The notes under the pieces are model-generated. The model had not been told where the DNA came from. It saw only the letters and a program-made list of their open reading frames with translations, and did no database searches. Positions 9,283 to 19,400 of a DNA stretch of 64,000 bases are shown here, in pieces. Numbering within the stretch: position 1 is the stretch's first letter; each line of letters opens with the position of its first letter. Source of the DNA: Deltaproteobacteria bacterium (GTDB lineage: Bacteria > Desulfobacterota > Desulfomonilia > UBA1062); NCBI GenBank assembly GCA_029547185.1, contig JAKPPU010000001.1:124001-188000 (forward strand), given 5' to 3'. The position numbers and the translations under genes are program-made.

Positions 9283-9311
9283 TTGTGATTTAACTCAGGA
9301 CAGGATATAAA
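9283..9311 (+). promoter_or_regulatory. sigma70-type promoter for the formate dehydrogenase gene
   Basis: TTGTGA (9283-9288) and TATAAA (9306-9311) are spaced by exactly 17 bases, a near-consensus pair in an AT-rich stretch. The implied transcript start near 9318 gives a leader of about 125 bases before the ATG at 9442. The rest of the 9183-9441 gap shows no gene. Confidence 0.55.
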
Positions 9312-9441
9312 ATGGACTACTAAAGATACAGTTTTTGCGTCTCGGCACAGGAAGTGAGATTGGCATACGTGGCAGCAGTGTAATGCATGCTGAGGTCCTC
9401 CCTCAAGAGACAGGAAAATCCAATACATACTGGGGGTTTGC

Positions 9442-12129
9442 ATGGAACTTATCATCGACGGCAAGAAGTGTGAGTTCAAACCCGGCCAGACGGTTTACGA
9501 GGTGGCACAGGAACACGGGATCTATATCCCCGTGCTCTGCCACCATGAGCAGATAAAACCCGTGGGCGCGTGCAGGGTGTGTCTGGTCGAGGTCGAAAAG
9601 GCAAGGTCGCTCGTGGCCTCTTGTGCCATGCCTGCGGAAAACGGAATGATCGTATACACCAACACGCAGAGGGTCTTGAATGCCCGCAGGCTTTCCGTGG
9701 AGCTCCTGCTCACCCAGGGGCACCACAACTGCATCACCTGCGAAAGCAGCGGAGATTGCGTGCTTCAGGATCTGGTCTATTCCCTGGGCATCGAATCGCC
9801 CAGATTCAATGAGCCCGATGGCAGGAAAGATCTCGAGCAGGCAAACGAGATGATCGTGCGCGATATGAACAAGTGCGTGCTCTGCGGCCTGTGCGTCAGG
9901 GCATGCAACGAGATCCAGGTCAACCAGGTGCTCGACTATTCGGGAAGGGGCCCTACGGCCTCGGTCGGTCCGGCCTTCGGTCTCAAGTACGAAGACTCCG
10001 ACTGCGTGTTCTGCGGCGAGTGCGTCCGCGTATGCCCTGTAGGTGCCCTCTTCGAGAAGCAGGGCAGGTTCCTGGGCAGGGCAGGCGACCTCAGGAAGGT
10101 GCGGACCACCTGCGGATACTGCGGAGTCGGCTGCCAGATGGACGTCAATGTCGGAGACGGCAGGGTGATCAAGGTCACGACGCCGAGAGAGAATGCACCG
10201 GCCCCGAATTTCGGAAGCCTCTGCATCAAGGGCCGCTTCGGGTACGATTTCGTCAACCATCCCGAAAGGCTCAAAAAGCCCATGATCAGGGTTGAAGGGG
10301 AGCTCAGGGAGGCAAGCTGGGACGAAGCCATCGTCTACGTTGCCGAAAGGCTGAAATCCATCAAGAGCGAGCACGGCCCGGACGCCATTGCAGGTTTTTC
10401 CTCTGCCCGGTGTACGAACGAGGAAAACTACCTGTTCCAGAAATTCATGCGCGCGGTGATCGGCACCAATAACGTGGACCACTGCGCCCGGCTCTGACAC
10501 AGCTCAACCGTGGCCGGTCTGGCCGCAGCATTCGGATCAGGGGCAATGACAAACTCGATCTCCGACCTCGAGGAATCGAACTGCTTCCTCATCACCGGGA
10601 CGAACACCACCGAGAACCATCCGGTGATCTCCACATTCATCAAACGCGCCGTAACTCAAAGGGGCGCAAAGCTCATCCTTGCGGACCCGAGGAACATAGA
10701 CCTCGCCCGGTTCGCAACCGTATGGATCAGGCAGAAGCCCGGGACGGACATCGCGTGGATCAACGGGCTCATGAACGTGATCATCAGCGAAGGTCTCCAC
10801 AACGAGGCGTTCATCGCGGAGCGCACCGAGAACTTCGAGGCGGTCAGAGAGGCCGTGAAGAAGTACACCCCTGAATACGTCGAGAAGATCACCGGCATTC
10901 CTGCCGAGGACCTCAGGAAGGCAGCGCGGCTCTATGCGAAGTCCGAAGCATCGGCCATCGTCTATGCCATGGGGATCACCCAGCACATCACGGGCACGGA
11001 CAACGTGAAGTCCCTCGCCAATCTCGCCATGCTCACCGGCCAGATAGGCAGGCCGGGAACCGGCGTCAATCCGCTTCGCGGGCAGAACAATGTCCAGGGG
11101 GCGTGCGATATGGGGTGCCTGCCCGGCAATCTGCCCGCCTACAAGAAGGTGGCTGAGGCGGCCGAGCGCAAGCCCTTCGAGGATGCCTGGGGCACGGCCC
11201 TTCCCGACAAGGCAGGCCTAACCATCCCCAAGATCATCGAGGGCGCGGCAAAAGGCACGATCAAAGCGCTCGTGGTGATGGGCGAAAATCCCATGATGTC
11301 CGACCCTGACATCGATCATGTCGAGAAGGCGCTTGGGAAACTTGACCTGCTCGTGGTGCAGGATATCTTCCCCAACGAGACCGCCCAATTCGCCCATGTG
11401 GTGCTGCCGAGCTCGGCCTGGGCCGAGAAGGAGGGAACCTTCACGAACACCGAGCGCAGGGTGCAACGGGTGAGGAAGGCTGTGGGCGCCCCCGGAGAGG
11501 CCAGAGACGACTGGCAGATCATCACCATGCTCGCACACAAGCTCGGGTCTGACTGGGGCTACGGCTCCGCCCGGGAGATCGCCGACGAGATCTGCAGGGT
11601 GACGCCTTCTTACGCAGGTATCACGTACGAGCGCCTCGAGAAGGAAGGCATCCAGTGGCCGTGTCCCAATGCCCAGCATCCGGGCACGCCGATCCTCCAT
11701 ACCCATGCATTCACCCGGGGAAAGGGCCTCTTCTCGGTGTGCGAGCACAAGGCCCCTGCAGAAGAGCCCGATGCCGACTTCCCGTTCGTCCTGACGACGG
11801 GCAGGATCCTCTATCAGTACCACACGGCCACCATGAGCCGCCGCTCGAAAGGGCTCGTGTCGAGAACGCCCGAGGCGTTCATCGAGATCAATGCGGAAGA
11901 TGCGCAGAGGCTCGGCATCGGACAGGGCGATCCTGTCGAGGTCTCATCGAGGAGAGGGACGATCGAAGTTGCGGCCCAGATATCGAACCGGTGCGAAAGC
12001 GGCATCGTGTTCATCCCGTTCCACTATAACGAGGCTGCGGTGAACAGGCTCACCGTGGCCGAGGTCGACCCCGTGGCCAACATTCCCGAATACAAGGTGT
12101 GCGCTGTCAAGATTCGAAAGGTCGCCTGA
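9442..12129 (+). CDS. fdhA: selenocysteine-containing formate dehydrogenase, catalytic subunit
   Basis: This enzyme oxidises formate to CO2 (or the reverse) at a Mo/W-bis-pyranopterin. The reading frame is interrupted by one TGA at 10495-10497, read as selenocysteine (residue 352) in the context HCARL-U-HSSTVAGLA, the active-site motif of Sec formate dehydrogenases. Read through, it is 895 residues. N-terminal domains mirror those of HydA: a [2Fe-2S] fold (GACRVC), a His-Cys [4Fe-4S] segment and two [4Fe-4S] motifs (CVLCGLCVRAC, CVFCGECVRVC). The catalytic part starts with CGYCGVGC near residue 224. Such an N-terminal wire suits docking to NAD(P)H- or hydrogenase-type partners. ATG 9442 has a GGGGG site. 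The host must carry selABC elsewhere. Confidence 0.95.
10495..10526 (+). promoter_or_regulatory. UGA selenocysteine codon with bacterial SECIS hairpin
   Basis: Twelve bases after the TGA, GTGGCC (10510-10515) pairs with GGCCGC (10521-10526) around the loop GGTCT. The distance, short stem and GU-containing apical loop match bacterial SECIS elements recognised by SelB, such as that of E. coli fdhF. This supports recoding rather than a nonsense mutation. Confidence 0.85.
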
Positions 12130-12176
12130 CCGTTCGATCGAGGATAATTAAAGAAATCGTGGAGGAGGAGTTATAC

Positions 12177-13457
12177 ATGAGTAATGAGAACCTGGAAAGC
12201 AAACGTTGGGGCATAGCCATGGCGGCTGTCGTCATGCAGCTCTGCCTGGGAACTGTGTACGCGTGGTCGGTGTTCAAGAAACCCCTGATCAACGCGCACG
12301 GTTGGGGTGAAACCCAGACCCAGTTGACCTTCATGATCTTCATGTTCTGCATCGGCACCGCCGCGGCATTCGGCGGTACCCTGGTGGACAAGAAGGGCCC
12401 GAAGTTCGTGGCAACCATCGGCGGCGTACTCTTCGGCATCAGCACCCTGCTGGCCGGCGTGGCTGATCAGATCGGAAACCTGGCGCTCCTGTACATATCC
12501 TGGGGATTAATAGGCGGCATCGGAAACGGCTTCTGCTACGTCACCCCCATCGCCACACTCATCCGCTGGTTCCCCGACGAGAGGGGACTGGTGACCGGGC
12601 TCGCGGTCATGGGCTTCGGTCTCGGCGCGTTCTTCATGGGGCTGATCGCACCGCCGATGATCGCCAAAATGGGCGTAGCAATGACCTGGTACATCTGGGG
12701 CGTCATCTTCCTGGTGCTGGTCGTCGGCTCCGCGCTGCTCTTCAGAAACCCCCCTGCGGGCTGGCTCCCTGCCGGGTTCAACCCCGCTTCCGGGGGTGTG
12801 TCTGCCGCCAATTCCCTCATGTTCGGACAGGCGGTAAAGACACCTCAGTGGTGGATGCTCTGGGCCATGCTCTTCCTGAACGTCTCTGCCGGCCTCGGGC
12901 TTATCTCCCAGCTGTCTCCGCTGGCGCAGTCCTTCTATGATCCGCTCATAACCGACCCGGCAGTGCGCGCCGATCCGGTAGCCCTGACCAAGGCCCTTGC
13001 GGCTGCAGGCGGTTTCGTGGTTTCGATCTCGGCGATCTTCAACGGCCTCGGCAGGCTCTTCTGGGCACGGATGTCCGACTCCATCGGCAGGAAGACCGTG
13101 TTCGTCACCATGTTCGCCACCCAGGCAGTCATCTACCTCCTCGTCGCAACGGGCGTGATCAGCGGCTACTACCTCTTCCTCGTGGTTGCCTGCTACCTGC
13201 TCGCATGCTACGGCGGAGGATTCGCGACCATGCCCGCGTTCGCGGCTGACAGCTTCGGGCCCGGCTACATCGGCAAGGTCTACGGCTTCATGCTCACTGC
13301 ATGGTCTGCCGCCGGCCTCCTCGGCCCCTATGTCTTCGCCAGCTTCAAGGACCAGGCGCTCTTCATCGCATCCGGGCTTCTCATCGCCGGTCTGGTCATC
13401 GCCCTGGCGTTCAAACAGCGTTCGCAGGGTGCGGCGGCTGCGAAGAAAGTGGCTTAA
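12177..13457 (+). CDS. OFA-family MFS transporter (oxalate/formate antiporter type)
   Basis: The 426-residue membrane protein has about twelve hydrophobic segments and the opening WGIAMAAVVMQLCLGTVYAWSVF, broken here only for description, that marks the OFA branch of the major facilitator superfamily. A cytoplasmic-loop motif FPDERGLVTG lies near residue 135. The start at ATG 12177 follows GGAGGAGGAG; the frame is open upstream but runs into the end of fdhA. It lies 47 bases after the formate dehydrogenase gene, so formate or a related monocarboxylate is the best guess for substrate. OFA members also carry oxalate and other acids, so substrate is inferred from context. Confidence 0.8.
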   Translation: MSNENLESKRWGIAMAAVVMQLCLGTVYAWSVFKKPLINAHGWGETQTQLTFMIFMFCIGTAAAFGGTLVDKKGPKFVATIGGVLFGISTLLAGVADQIGNLALLYISWGLIGGIGNGFCYVTPIATLIRWFPDERGLVTGLAVMGFGLGAFFMGLIAPPMIAKMGVAMTWYIWGVIFLVLVVGSALLFRNPPAGWLPAGFNPASGGVSAANSLMFGQAVKTPQWWMLWAMLFLNVSAGLGLISQLSPLAQSFYDPLITDPAVRADPVALTKALAAAGGFVVSISAIFNGLGRLFWARMSDSIGRKTVFVTMFATQAVIYLLVATGVISGYYLFLVVACYLLACYGGGFATMPAFAADSFGPGYIGKVYGFMLTAWSAAGLLGPYVFASFKDQALFIASGLLIAGLVIALAFKQRSQGAAAAKKVA

Positions 13458-13513
13458 GCGATTTTTTTTAAGACACAAGGCCGATCTTTGCAGGCCTGCA
13501 GGTTGAACAACCG

Positions 13514-13542
13514 GGGAGGCAGGTAAACGCTGCCTCCCTTTC
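13514..13542 (+). terminator. intrinsic terminator after the transporter gene
   Basis: GGGAGGCAG (13514-13522) pairs perfectly with CTGCCTCCC (13530-13538) around a 7-base loop, followed by a short T run. It ends the fdhA-transporter unit. Confidence 0.75.
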
Positions 13543-13626
13543 CATGTCCTGCGCATGTGTATTCATTCCTGCAGGGATGTGACGGGTTTTCACAGTCTTG
13601 CACAGAAACCATCGGTTCTGATTTCG

Positions 13627-13655
13627 TTGACACTCTCCCGGCCGTATGCTAACCA
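13627..13655 (+). promoter_or_regulatory. possible promoter of the DRTGG/ATPase/PHP cassette
   Basis: A perfect -35 TTGACA (13627-13632) is followed after 17 bases by TAACCA, a poor -10. The position, just before the GTG at 13686 and after the terminator at 13514, fits a promoter for the five-gene cassette. Confidence 0.35.
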
Positions 13656-13685
13656 CAGCTATCTACATCGTTCGGTGAGGTAAAC

Positions 13686-14066
13686 GTGAGGCTCGCAGAC
13701 ATCCGGGATATATTGAATGCAAAGGTCATCTCAGGCGAAGAAAAGCTCGATATCGAAATCACTACGGCATTCGGAGCGGATCTGATGAGCGATGTGCTGG
13801 CTTTTGCCAGATCGGGCTGCCTGCTGATAACCGGACTTTCAAACCCTCAGGCCGTGAGGACCGCGTATGCCCTCGACATCTCGGCCATCCTGGTCTGCAG
13901 GGGCAAGGCTCTCACCGACAAGTTCGTCAACATCGCCCGTGAGCTCAATATCCCCATCCTGTGGACCCAGTACATCATGTTCGAGGTGTGCGGGAGGCTG
14001 TACCAGGAAGGGCTGATCGGCTGCGTGAGGCAGATAGCCGACACAGAGGATAAACGCATTGCCTAG
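13686..14066 (+). CDS. DRTGG-domain protein (first of two in a hydrogenase-linked cassette)
   Basis: The 126-residue protein matches the stand-alone DRTGG/HPr-kinase N-terminal-like fold: MRLADIRDIL, then GADLMSDVLAF and LITGLSNPQAV, and a C-terminal IPILWTQYIMFEVCGRLY. No catalytic motif is visible, so it probably binds a ligand or a partner. GTG 13686 follows GGTGAGG. The next gene starts inside its 3' end. The same fold recurs two genes later at 14518. Genes of this type accompany NADH-linked [FeFe]-hydrogenase operons in several anaerobes, so a sensing or regulatory role is inferred. Confidence 0.75.
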   Translation: MRLADIRDILNAKVISGEEKLDIEITTAFGADLMSDVLAFARSGCLLITGLSNPQAVRTAYALDISAILVCRGKALTDKFVNIARELNIPILWTQYIMFEVCGRLYQEGLIGCVRQIADTEDKRIA

Positions 14067-14496
14067 AGATGAGCACCTTGAGGGAATCTACTACATCCAG
14101 GGACGGGATTTCGTTGATGCCGGAGTGGTTTCGAGCGAGATCAAGAAACGCCTGAAGGACAAGGGCATCACCGAGGATGTCATCCGGAAGGTGGCCGTCA
14201 TAACCTTCGAGGCAGAGGTGAACATCATCTCCTATGCGGACCAGGGAACCATCCAGCTTTTCATCGAGCCGGATGCGATCACGGTCGAGGCAACCGACAT
14301 CGGCCCCGGAATCGACGATATCGAGCTCGCCCTCCAGGAAGGATATTCCACGGCGGACGATTCCATCCGGGAGATGGGGTTCGGGGCAGGGATGGGCCTC
14401 GCGAACATAAAGAAGTTTTCGGACGTTTTCGAGCTGACATCGGAGCCGGGCAACGGCACCTGCCTGAAGAGTGTCGTGAGGCTCGACAGCGAGTAA
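14059..14496 (+). CDS. anti-sigma-factor-like ATP-binding protein (HATPase_c)
   Basis: The 145-residue protein is a single GHKL ATPase domain of the RsbW/SpoIIAB type. The N-box is EAEVNIISYA, the G1 box DIGPGI and the G2 box GFGAGMGLA. There is no histidine phosphoacceptor domain, so it is not a complete sensor kinase; proteins of this type phosphorylate or sequester protein partners. The TTG start at 14059 has AGAGGA upstream and overlaps the end of the DRTGG gene. It lies between two DRTGG genes in a tight unit, so its partner may be one of them. Confidence 0.8.
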   Translation: MPRDEHLEGIYYIQGRDFVDAGVVSSEIKKRLKDKGITEDVIRKVAVITFEAEVNIISYADQGTIQLFIEPDAITVEATDIGPGIDDIELALQEGYSTADDSIREMGFGAGMGLANIKKFSDVFELTSEPGNGTCLKSVVRLDSE

Positions 14497-14517
14497 TAAA
14501 AAACGTGGAGAGTGCGT

Positions 14518-14859
14518 ATGACCCTGGAGACTCTTGCCGAGAAACTGGGCCTGAAATGTAAGTGCTGCTGGGAAAAGCTCAAGACAACCGAGATCAGGGG
14601 CGGGTATGCAGGCGACCTCCTGAGCGATGTCATGGCGAACAGCCATGCCGGAGCCGTGTGGGTGACGAGGCAGGTCCACCAGAATATCGTTGCCGTAGCA
14701 TTGCTCAAGGAGCATGCAGGGATCATCATCGTGCAGGGCGCAAATCCGGAAAAAGACACCCTCGAAAAGGCGACCCGTGAGGGCATCCCCATCATGGTGA
14801 GCGATCTGCCCGAGTTCGAGCTGGTGGGACGGATCTACCAGCTCCTCGAAAACGGGTGA
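14518..14859 (+). CDS. DRTGG-domain protein (second copy)
   Basis: The 113-residue protein resembles that at 13686: GDLLSDVMANSHAGAVWVT, then VALLKEHAGIIIVQG and IPIMVSDLPEFELVGRIY. A CKCC cluster near residue 15 is extra and could bind metal or a redox signal. ATG 14518 was chosen over GTG 14512 because GGAG lies seven bases before it. It follows the ATPase gene by 21 bases. Pairing of two DRTGG proteins around one ATPase is typical of the hydrogenase-linked cassette; the function is unproven. Confidence 0.72.
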   Translation: MTLETLAEKLGLKCKCCWEKLKTTEIRGGYAGDLLSDVMANSHAGAVWVTRQVHQNIVAVALLKEHAGIIIVQGANPEKDTLEKATREGIPIMVSDLPEFELVGRIYQLLENG

Positions 14860-14953
14860 TCTGTCTGGGGCGTATATGTCTGATCTGATCCTGCTCATCA
14901 TGTCTTCTTCACCGCTCGGAGAGCGGAGGGCAAGGAAGCACGAGACCCTCTGG

Positions 14954-14976
14954 ATTCCCTCTTTCGCGGGAATGAC
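14954..14976 (+). repeat. short dispersed palindrome, ATTCCC...GGGAATGAC type
   Basis: ATTCCC (14954-14959) and GGGAAT (14968-14973) flank a loop containing CTTTCGC and are followed by GAC. The same core occurs at 60416-60442. The 14860-15036 gap that holds it has no gene. Confidence 0.5.
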
Positions 14977-15036
14977 AGAGGCGGGGTTCCGGTTCTCACA
15001 TCCGGTGCTGACAGGGCATTAGGCGAACACAGATCA

Positions 15037-15780
15037 ATGGGAAGAGCGTTCCGCTGCAATCTCCATGTTCACACCTGCCTTTCGCCGTGCGGAGACCTCG
15101 ACATGCACCCGAGCGCTGTCGTCGACGAGGCGGTCTCGCAGGGCGTCGATGTCATCGCCATATGCGACCACAACTCGTCAGAGAACGTCCCGTATGTCCT
15201 CAAGGCCGCCCGCGGGAAACCGATCGTCGTGATCCCCGGCATGGAGGTCACGACCCGGGAAGAGGTTCACGTGATCGCCCTCTTCGAAGATACGGCATCG
15301 CTTTCAGCGCTCCAGGAGTATGTATACGCCAATCTCTCGGGCCTGAACGACGAGAAGGCCTTCGGGCTTCAGCCCATCGTCAACGAGATCGGAGAGGTAG
15401 AAGGGTTCAACGAGCGGCTCCTCATCGGCGCGACCGGCATATCCCTCGAAGACCTCGTTTCGCGCATCCACGAGCAAAGCGGCCTTGCCATAGCAGCCCA
15501 CATCGACAGGCCGAGCTTCAGTGTGATAAGCCAGCTCGGGTTCCTGCCGGAGCACGTGCCCTTCGACGCCCTTGAAATTTCTTCACGCCTCGGCATCAGA
15601 GGCGGCAGGGAGAAATTTCCCGAGCTTGCACACAATACCTTCATCACCTCTTCCGATGCCCATTTCATCAAGGACATCGGGACCCGGTTCACGGCCATTT
15701 TCATGGAAGAGGCGAGGTTCTCCGAAATCCGCCTGGCACTGAAAGGCCGGGATGGAAGGTTCGTCGTGGAGGATGCATGA
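15037..15780 (+). CDS. PHP-domain phosphoesterase-like protein
   Basis: The 247-residue protein has the metal-binding pattern of the PHP family: NLHVHTCLSPCGD at the N-terminus, AICDHNSSENV near residue 47, GMEVTTREEVHV near 68, AAHIDRP near 158 and TSSDAH near 208. PHP domains hydrolyse phosphoesters with a trinuclear metal site; the substrate is unknown. Its stop overlaps the start of the next ATPase gene. In other anaerobes such PHP genes sit between DRTGG/ATPase genes and the hydrogenase genes, so it may act on a signal phosphate in the same regulatory chain. Confidence 0.82.
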   Translation: MGRAFRCNLHVHTCLSPCGDLDMHPSAVVDEAVSQGVDVIAICDHNSSENVPYVLKAARGKPIVVIPGMEVTTREEVHVIALFEDTASLSALQEYVYANLSGLNDEKAFGLQPIVNEIGEVEGFNERLLIGATGISLEDLVSRIHEQSGLAIAAHIDRPSFSVISQLGFLPEHVPFDALEISSRLGIRGGREKFPELAHNTFITSSDAHFIKDIGTRFTAIFMEEARFSEIRLALKGRDGRFVVEDA

Positions 15781-16325
15781 TCGAGCTTGCCCTCCACATC
15801 CTCGATATCGCCGAAAACTCCACGAGGGCACAGGCAACCCTGGTCGAGATCACCCTCATCGAGGATCTCGCCTCGGACATCCTCTCCCTCGAGATCCGGG
15901 ACAACGGTACGGGCATGGATGAAGAGACCCTGCAGAAAGCCATGGATCCGTTTTATACGACGAAGAAAGTACGAAGGATCGGGCTCGGCCTGCCCATGCT
16001 CGCGCAGGCGGCGAAGAATGCGGGAGGACGGTTCGAGATAGAGTCGGCGCCCGGCTCGGGCACCAGGGTGTACGCCCGATTCCGGCACAGCCACATCGAC
16101 AGGCAGCCGCTGGGAGACATCCCCGGCGTCATCTCCACCCTCGTTCTCGGCAACCCGGATGTCGATTTCCTCTATACGCACACGAAGAACGGCAGGACCT
16201 ATGTCCTCGACACCAGGGAGATACGCAGTGAGCTCGGGGACATTCCGCTCAATCACCTCGACGTTATAAACGTCATCAGGGATAATATCAGGGAGGGGAT
16301 CGACGAGCTCCGGGAGGCACCGTAG
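15777..16325 (+). CDS. histidine-kinase-like ATPase domain protein
   Basis: The 182-residue protein is a GHKL ATPase: N-box-like LHILDIAENSTRA, G1 DNGTGM, an F-box-like MDPFYTTKK and G2 GLGLPML, then GSGTR. It lacks a dimerisation/phosphoacceptor helix and a sensor domain. A C-terminal extension of about 80 residues (from roughly 100 to 182) has no motif that I recognise. ATG 15777 overlaps the PHP stop. It closes the five-gene cassette begun at 13686. By analogy it is the output or partner kinase of a hydrogenase-linked regulatory system. Confidence 0.78.
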   Translation: MIELALHILDIAENSTRAQATLVEITLIEDLASDILSLEIRDNGTGMDEETLQKAMDPFYTTKKVRRIGLGLPMLAQAAKNAGGRFEIESAPGSGTRVYARFRHSHIDRQPLGDIPGVISTLVLGNPDVDFLYTHTKNGRTYVLDTREIRSELGDIPLNHLDVINVIRDNIREGIDELREAP

Positions 16326-16471
16326 TCTCAAGCGGTCGTCCACGAGCAGGGAACAGATGGTAAAAAAACTGCAACTGTTTGCGATCATTCATTGATTTTT
16401 TACAGGCATTGTTGTATGTCAATAAGGCACTACTTCAATTCTCTATGAGATTCAGGAAAGGTTAATGATCA

Positions 16472-19400
16472 ATGGCTAAAAAACAGGGCGTAAGAGAACC
16501 GGTCAGATTCGTCACGGCCACCTCTCTCTTTGACGGGCACGACGCATCGATCAACATCATGCGGAGGATCCTGCAGGATGCGGGAGCCGAGGTGGTCCAT
16601 CTCGGGCACAACAGGAGCGTTGCCGAGATCGTCAATGCAGCCGTGCAGGAAGGGGCGCACGGTGTTGCCGTGAGCTCGTACCAGGGCGGCCATATGGAGT
16701 TCTTCAAGTACCTCATCGATCTCTTGAAGGAGAGGGGATGCGGGTATGTGAAGGTATTCGGAGGCGGCGGAGGCGTCATCGTCCCCGATGAGATCAGGGA
16801 ACTCGAGGCGTACGGCGTCTCGAAGATCTATTCGCCGGAAGACGGCAAGGCCATGGGCCTCAAAGGCATGATCTCGCACATGATCGGCATCGCTTCAAAG
16901 GTGAAGATCCCCGAGGTGAAGATGGACAAGAAGGCCATCCTCGCAAAAGACCCCGCGCTCATCGGCAGGATCATCAGCCATGCGGAGCGATCGAGGCTCT
17001 CGAAGGATCCCGGCTTCAAGGGCATGAGGACATTTCTGAACAGCTTCGAGTCGAAGAGCCCCATTGTCGGCATCACCGGCACGGGCGGCTCGGGCAAGAG
17101 CTCGATCATCGACGAGCTGCTCAGAAGAATCCTCACCCATTATCCGGACAAGAGGACTGCCGTGATCTCCGTCGACCCGACGAGATCCCGGAGCGGAGGC
17201 GCCCTCCTGGGCGACCGGATCAGGATGAACCAGATCGACGACGAGAGGGTCTACATGCGCTCCATGGCGACCCGTGCCTCGAAGGACGAGCTCTCCGAAG
17301 CCATCGAAGACGCGCTCGGGATCGTCAAGGCGGCCGGATACGACCTTATTATCGTGGAGACGAGCGGCATCGGCCAGGGCGACACGGCGATCACGAAGGT
17401 GAGCGACTTCTCGATCTATGTCATGACCTCCGAGTTCGGTGCGCCTTCGCAGCTCGAGAAGATCGACATGCTCGATTTCGCGGACATGGTCATCATCAAC
17501 AAGTTCGAGCAGGAAAAGTCGCTCGACGCTCTGAAGCACGTCAGGAAGCAGTTCATGCGCAACCACGAGCTCTTCGACATGGAGCCCGAAGACCTTCCGA
17601 TTTTCGGCACGGTGGCGAGCCGGTACAACGACAAAGGCATGGACAGGGCTTTCGCGCACCTCGTGAATAAGCTCAAGGACAAGGGCGCCATCGACTGGCA
17701 GGAGATCGGGATGCCGGAATCCGACGAGGAGAAGGTCCACGAGGGGATCGTGCCTTCCTCCAGGCAGCAGTACCTGAGCAGGATCTCCCAGTGTGTCCGT
17801 GACTACCATGCAAGGACTGCGGATGTGAGCGCACGCTTGAGGAAGATCTATGCCATCGAAGACCTGCTCAAGGAATCGGCCGATGACAAGGCCGCATCGG
17901 CAAGCTTGCGCAAGAAGCTCTCGGAGCTCAGGAAGGGAATAGCGAAGGACGAGCTCGAGCTCCTTGCCGACTGGGAGAAAAAGAGGGAGCTCTACGGCTC
18001 GAAGTCGTATTCGTACAAGGTCAGGGGCAAGAAGATCCAGGTGGCCCTCACAAAGGAGTCGCTCTCCGGCCTCGAGATACCGAAGATCGCCCTGCCCGGA
18101 TTCACCGACAAAGGCGATCTCTTTACCTGGCTCAGGAAGGAGAACGTGCCGGGCTTCTTCCCCTACACCTCGGGCGTGTTCCCCTTCAAGCGGGACTGGG
18201 AAGACCCGAAGCGGCAGTTTGCAGGGGAGGGCGGACCCGAGAGGACGAACAGGCGCTTCCACTACCTGTGCCGCCACGACGATGCCAAGAGGCTGAGCAC
18301 AGCCTTCGATTCGGTGACGCTCTATGGCGAGGACCCGCACGAGAAGCCGGACATCTTCGGCAAGATCGGCGAGAGCGGGGTGAGCATCTGCACGCTCGAC
18401 GACATGAAGAAGCTCTATGCCGGGTTCGATCTCTGCTCGCCCACCACGAGCGTGTCGATGACCATCAACGGCCCGGCCCCCATCATGACCGCCATGTTTT
18501 TCAACACGGCCATCGACCAGCAGGTCGAAGCGTTCAGGAAGGAAAAGGGCAGAGCACCGAAGCCCGACGAGATGGAAGCCATCAGGGAAAGGGTGTTGAA
18601 GACCGTCCGGGGAACCGTCCAGGCGGACATCCTCAAAGAGGACCAGGGCCAGAACACCTGCATCTTCTCCACCGAGTTCGCCCTGAAGATGATGGGAGAC
18701 ATCCAGCAGTACTTCATCGAGCACGGGGTCGAGAACTTCTACTCGGTGAGCATCAGCGGCTACCACATCGCCGAGGCAGGGGCCAATCCCATCAGCCAGC
18801 TCGCCTTCACGCTCGCGAACGGCTTCACCTACGTGGAGTACTACCTCTCCCGGGGCATGAACGTGGACGACTTCGCCAAGAACTTCTCGTTCTTCTTCTC
18901 GAGCGGCATGGACCCGGAGTACAGCGTGCTCGGCAGGGTGGCGCGGCGCATCTGGGCGGTGGCCATGCGCTACCTCTACGGGGCGGACGAGTCGTCCCAG
19001 CGCCTGAAGTACCACATCCAGACGTCGGGCAGGTCGCTCCACTCGATGGAGATCCAGTTCAACGACATCAGGACCACACTGCAGGCACTGACCGCGCTCA
19101 ACGACAACTGCAACTCGCTCCACACGAATGCCTATGACGAGGCCATCACCACCCCCACCGAGGAGTCGGTGCGGCGCGCCATGGCCATCCAGATGATCAT
19201 CAACCGCGAGTTCGGCCTCTCCATGAACGAGAATCAGCTGCAAGGCTCGTTCTTCATGGACTGGCTCACGGATGCGGTCGAGGATGCCGTCTTGAAGGAG
19301 TTCGAGCGCATCAGCGACCGCAGAGGCGTGCTGGGCGCCATGGAGACCCAGTACCAGCGCTCGAAGATCCAGGACGAATCCATGTACTACGAGCATCTCA

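Noticed and set aside
9361-9380. Sigma54 promoter (TGGCATACGTGGCA) before fdhA
   Set aside because: The spacing between the GG and GC elements is 8 rather than 10 bases, and a good sigma70 promoter lies upstream.
10495-10497. Nonsense mutation or frameshift splitting formate dehydrogenase
   Set aside because: The TGA is at the conserved Sec site, the frame continues without shift, and a SECIS-like hairpin follows.
16326-16471. Cobalamin riboswitch before icmF
   Set aside because: No B12-box consensus was found in this gap or between icmF and cobO, and the gaps are too short for the full element.
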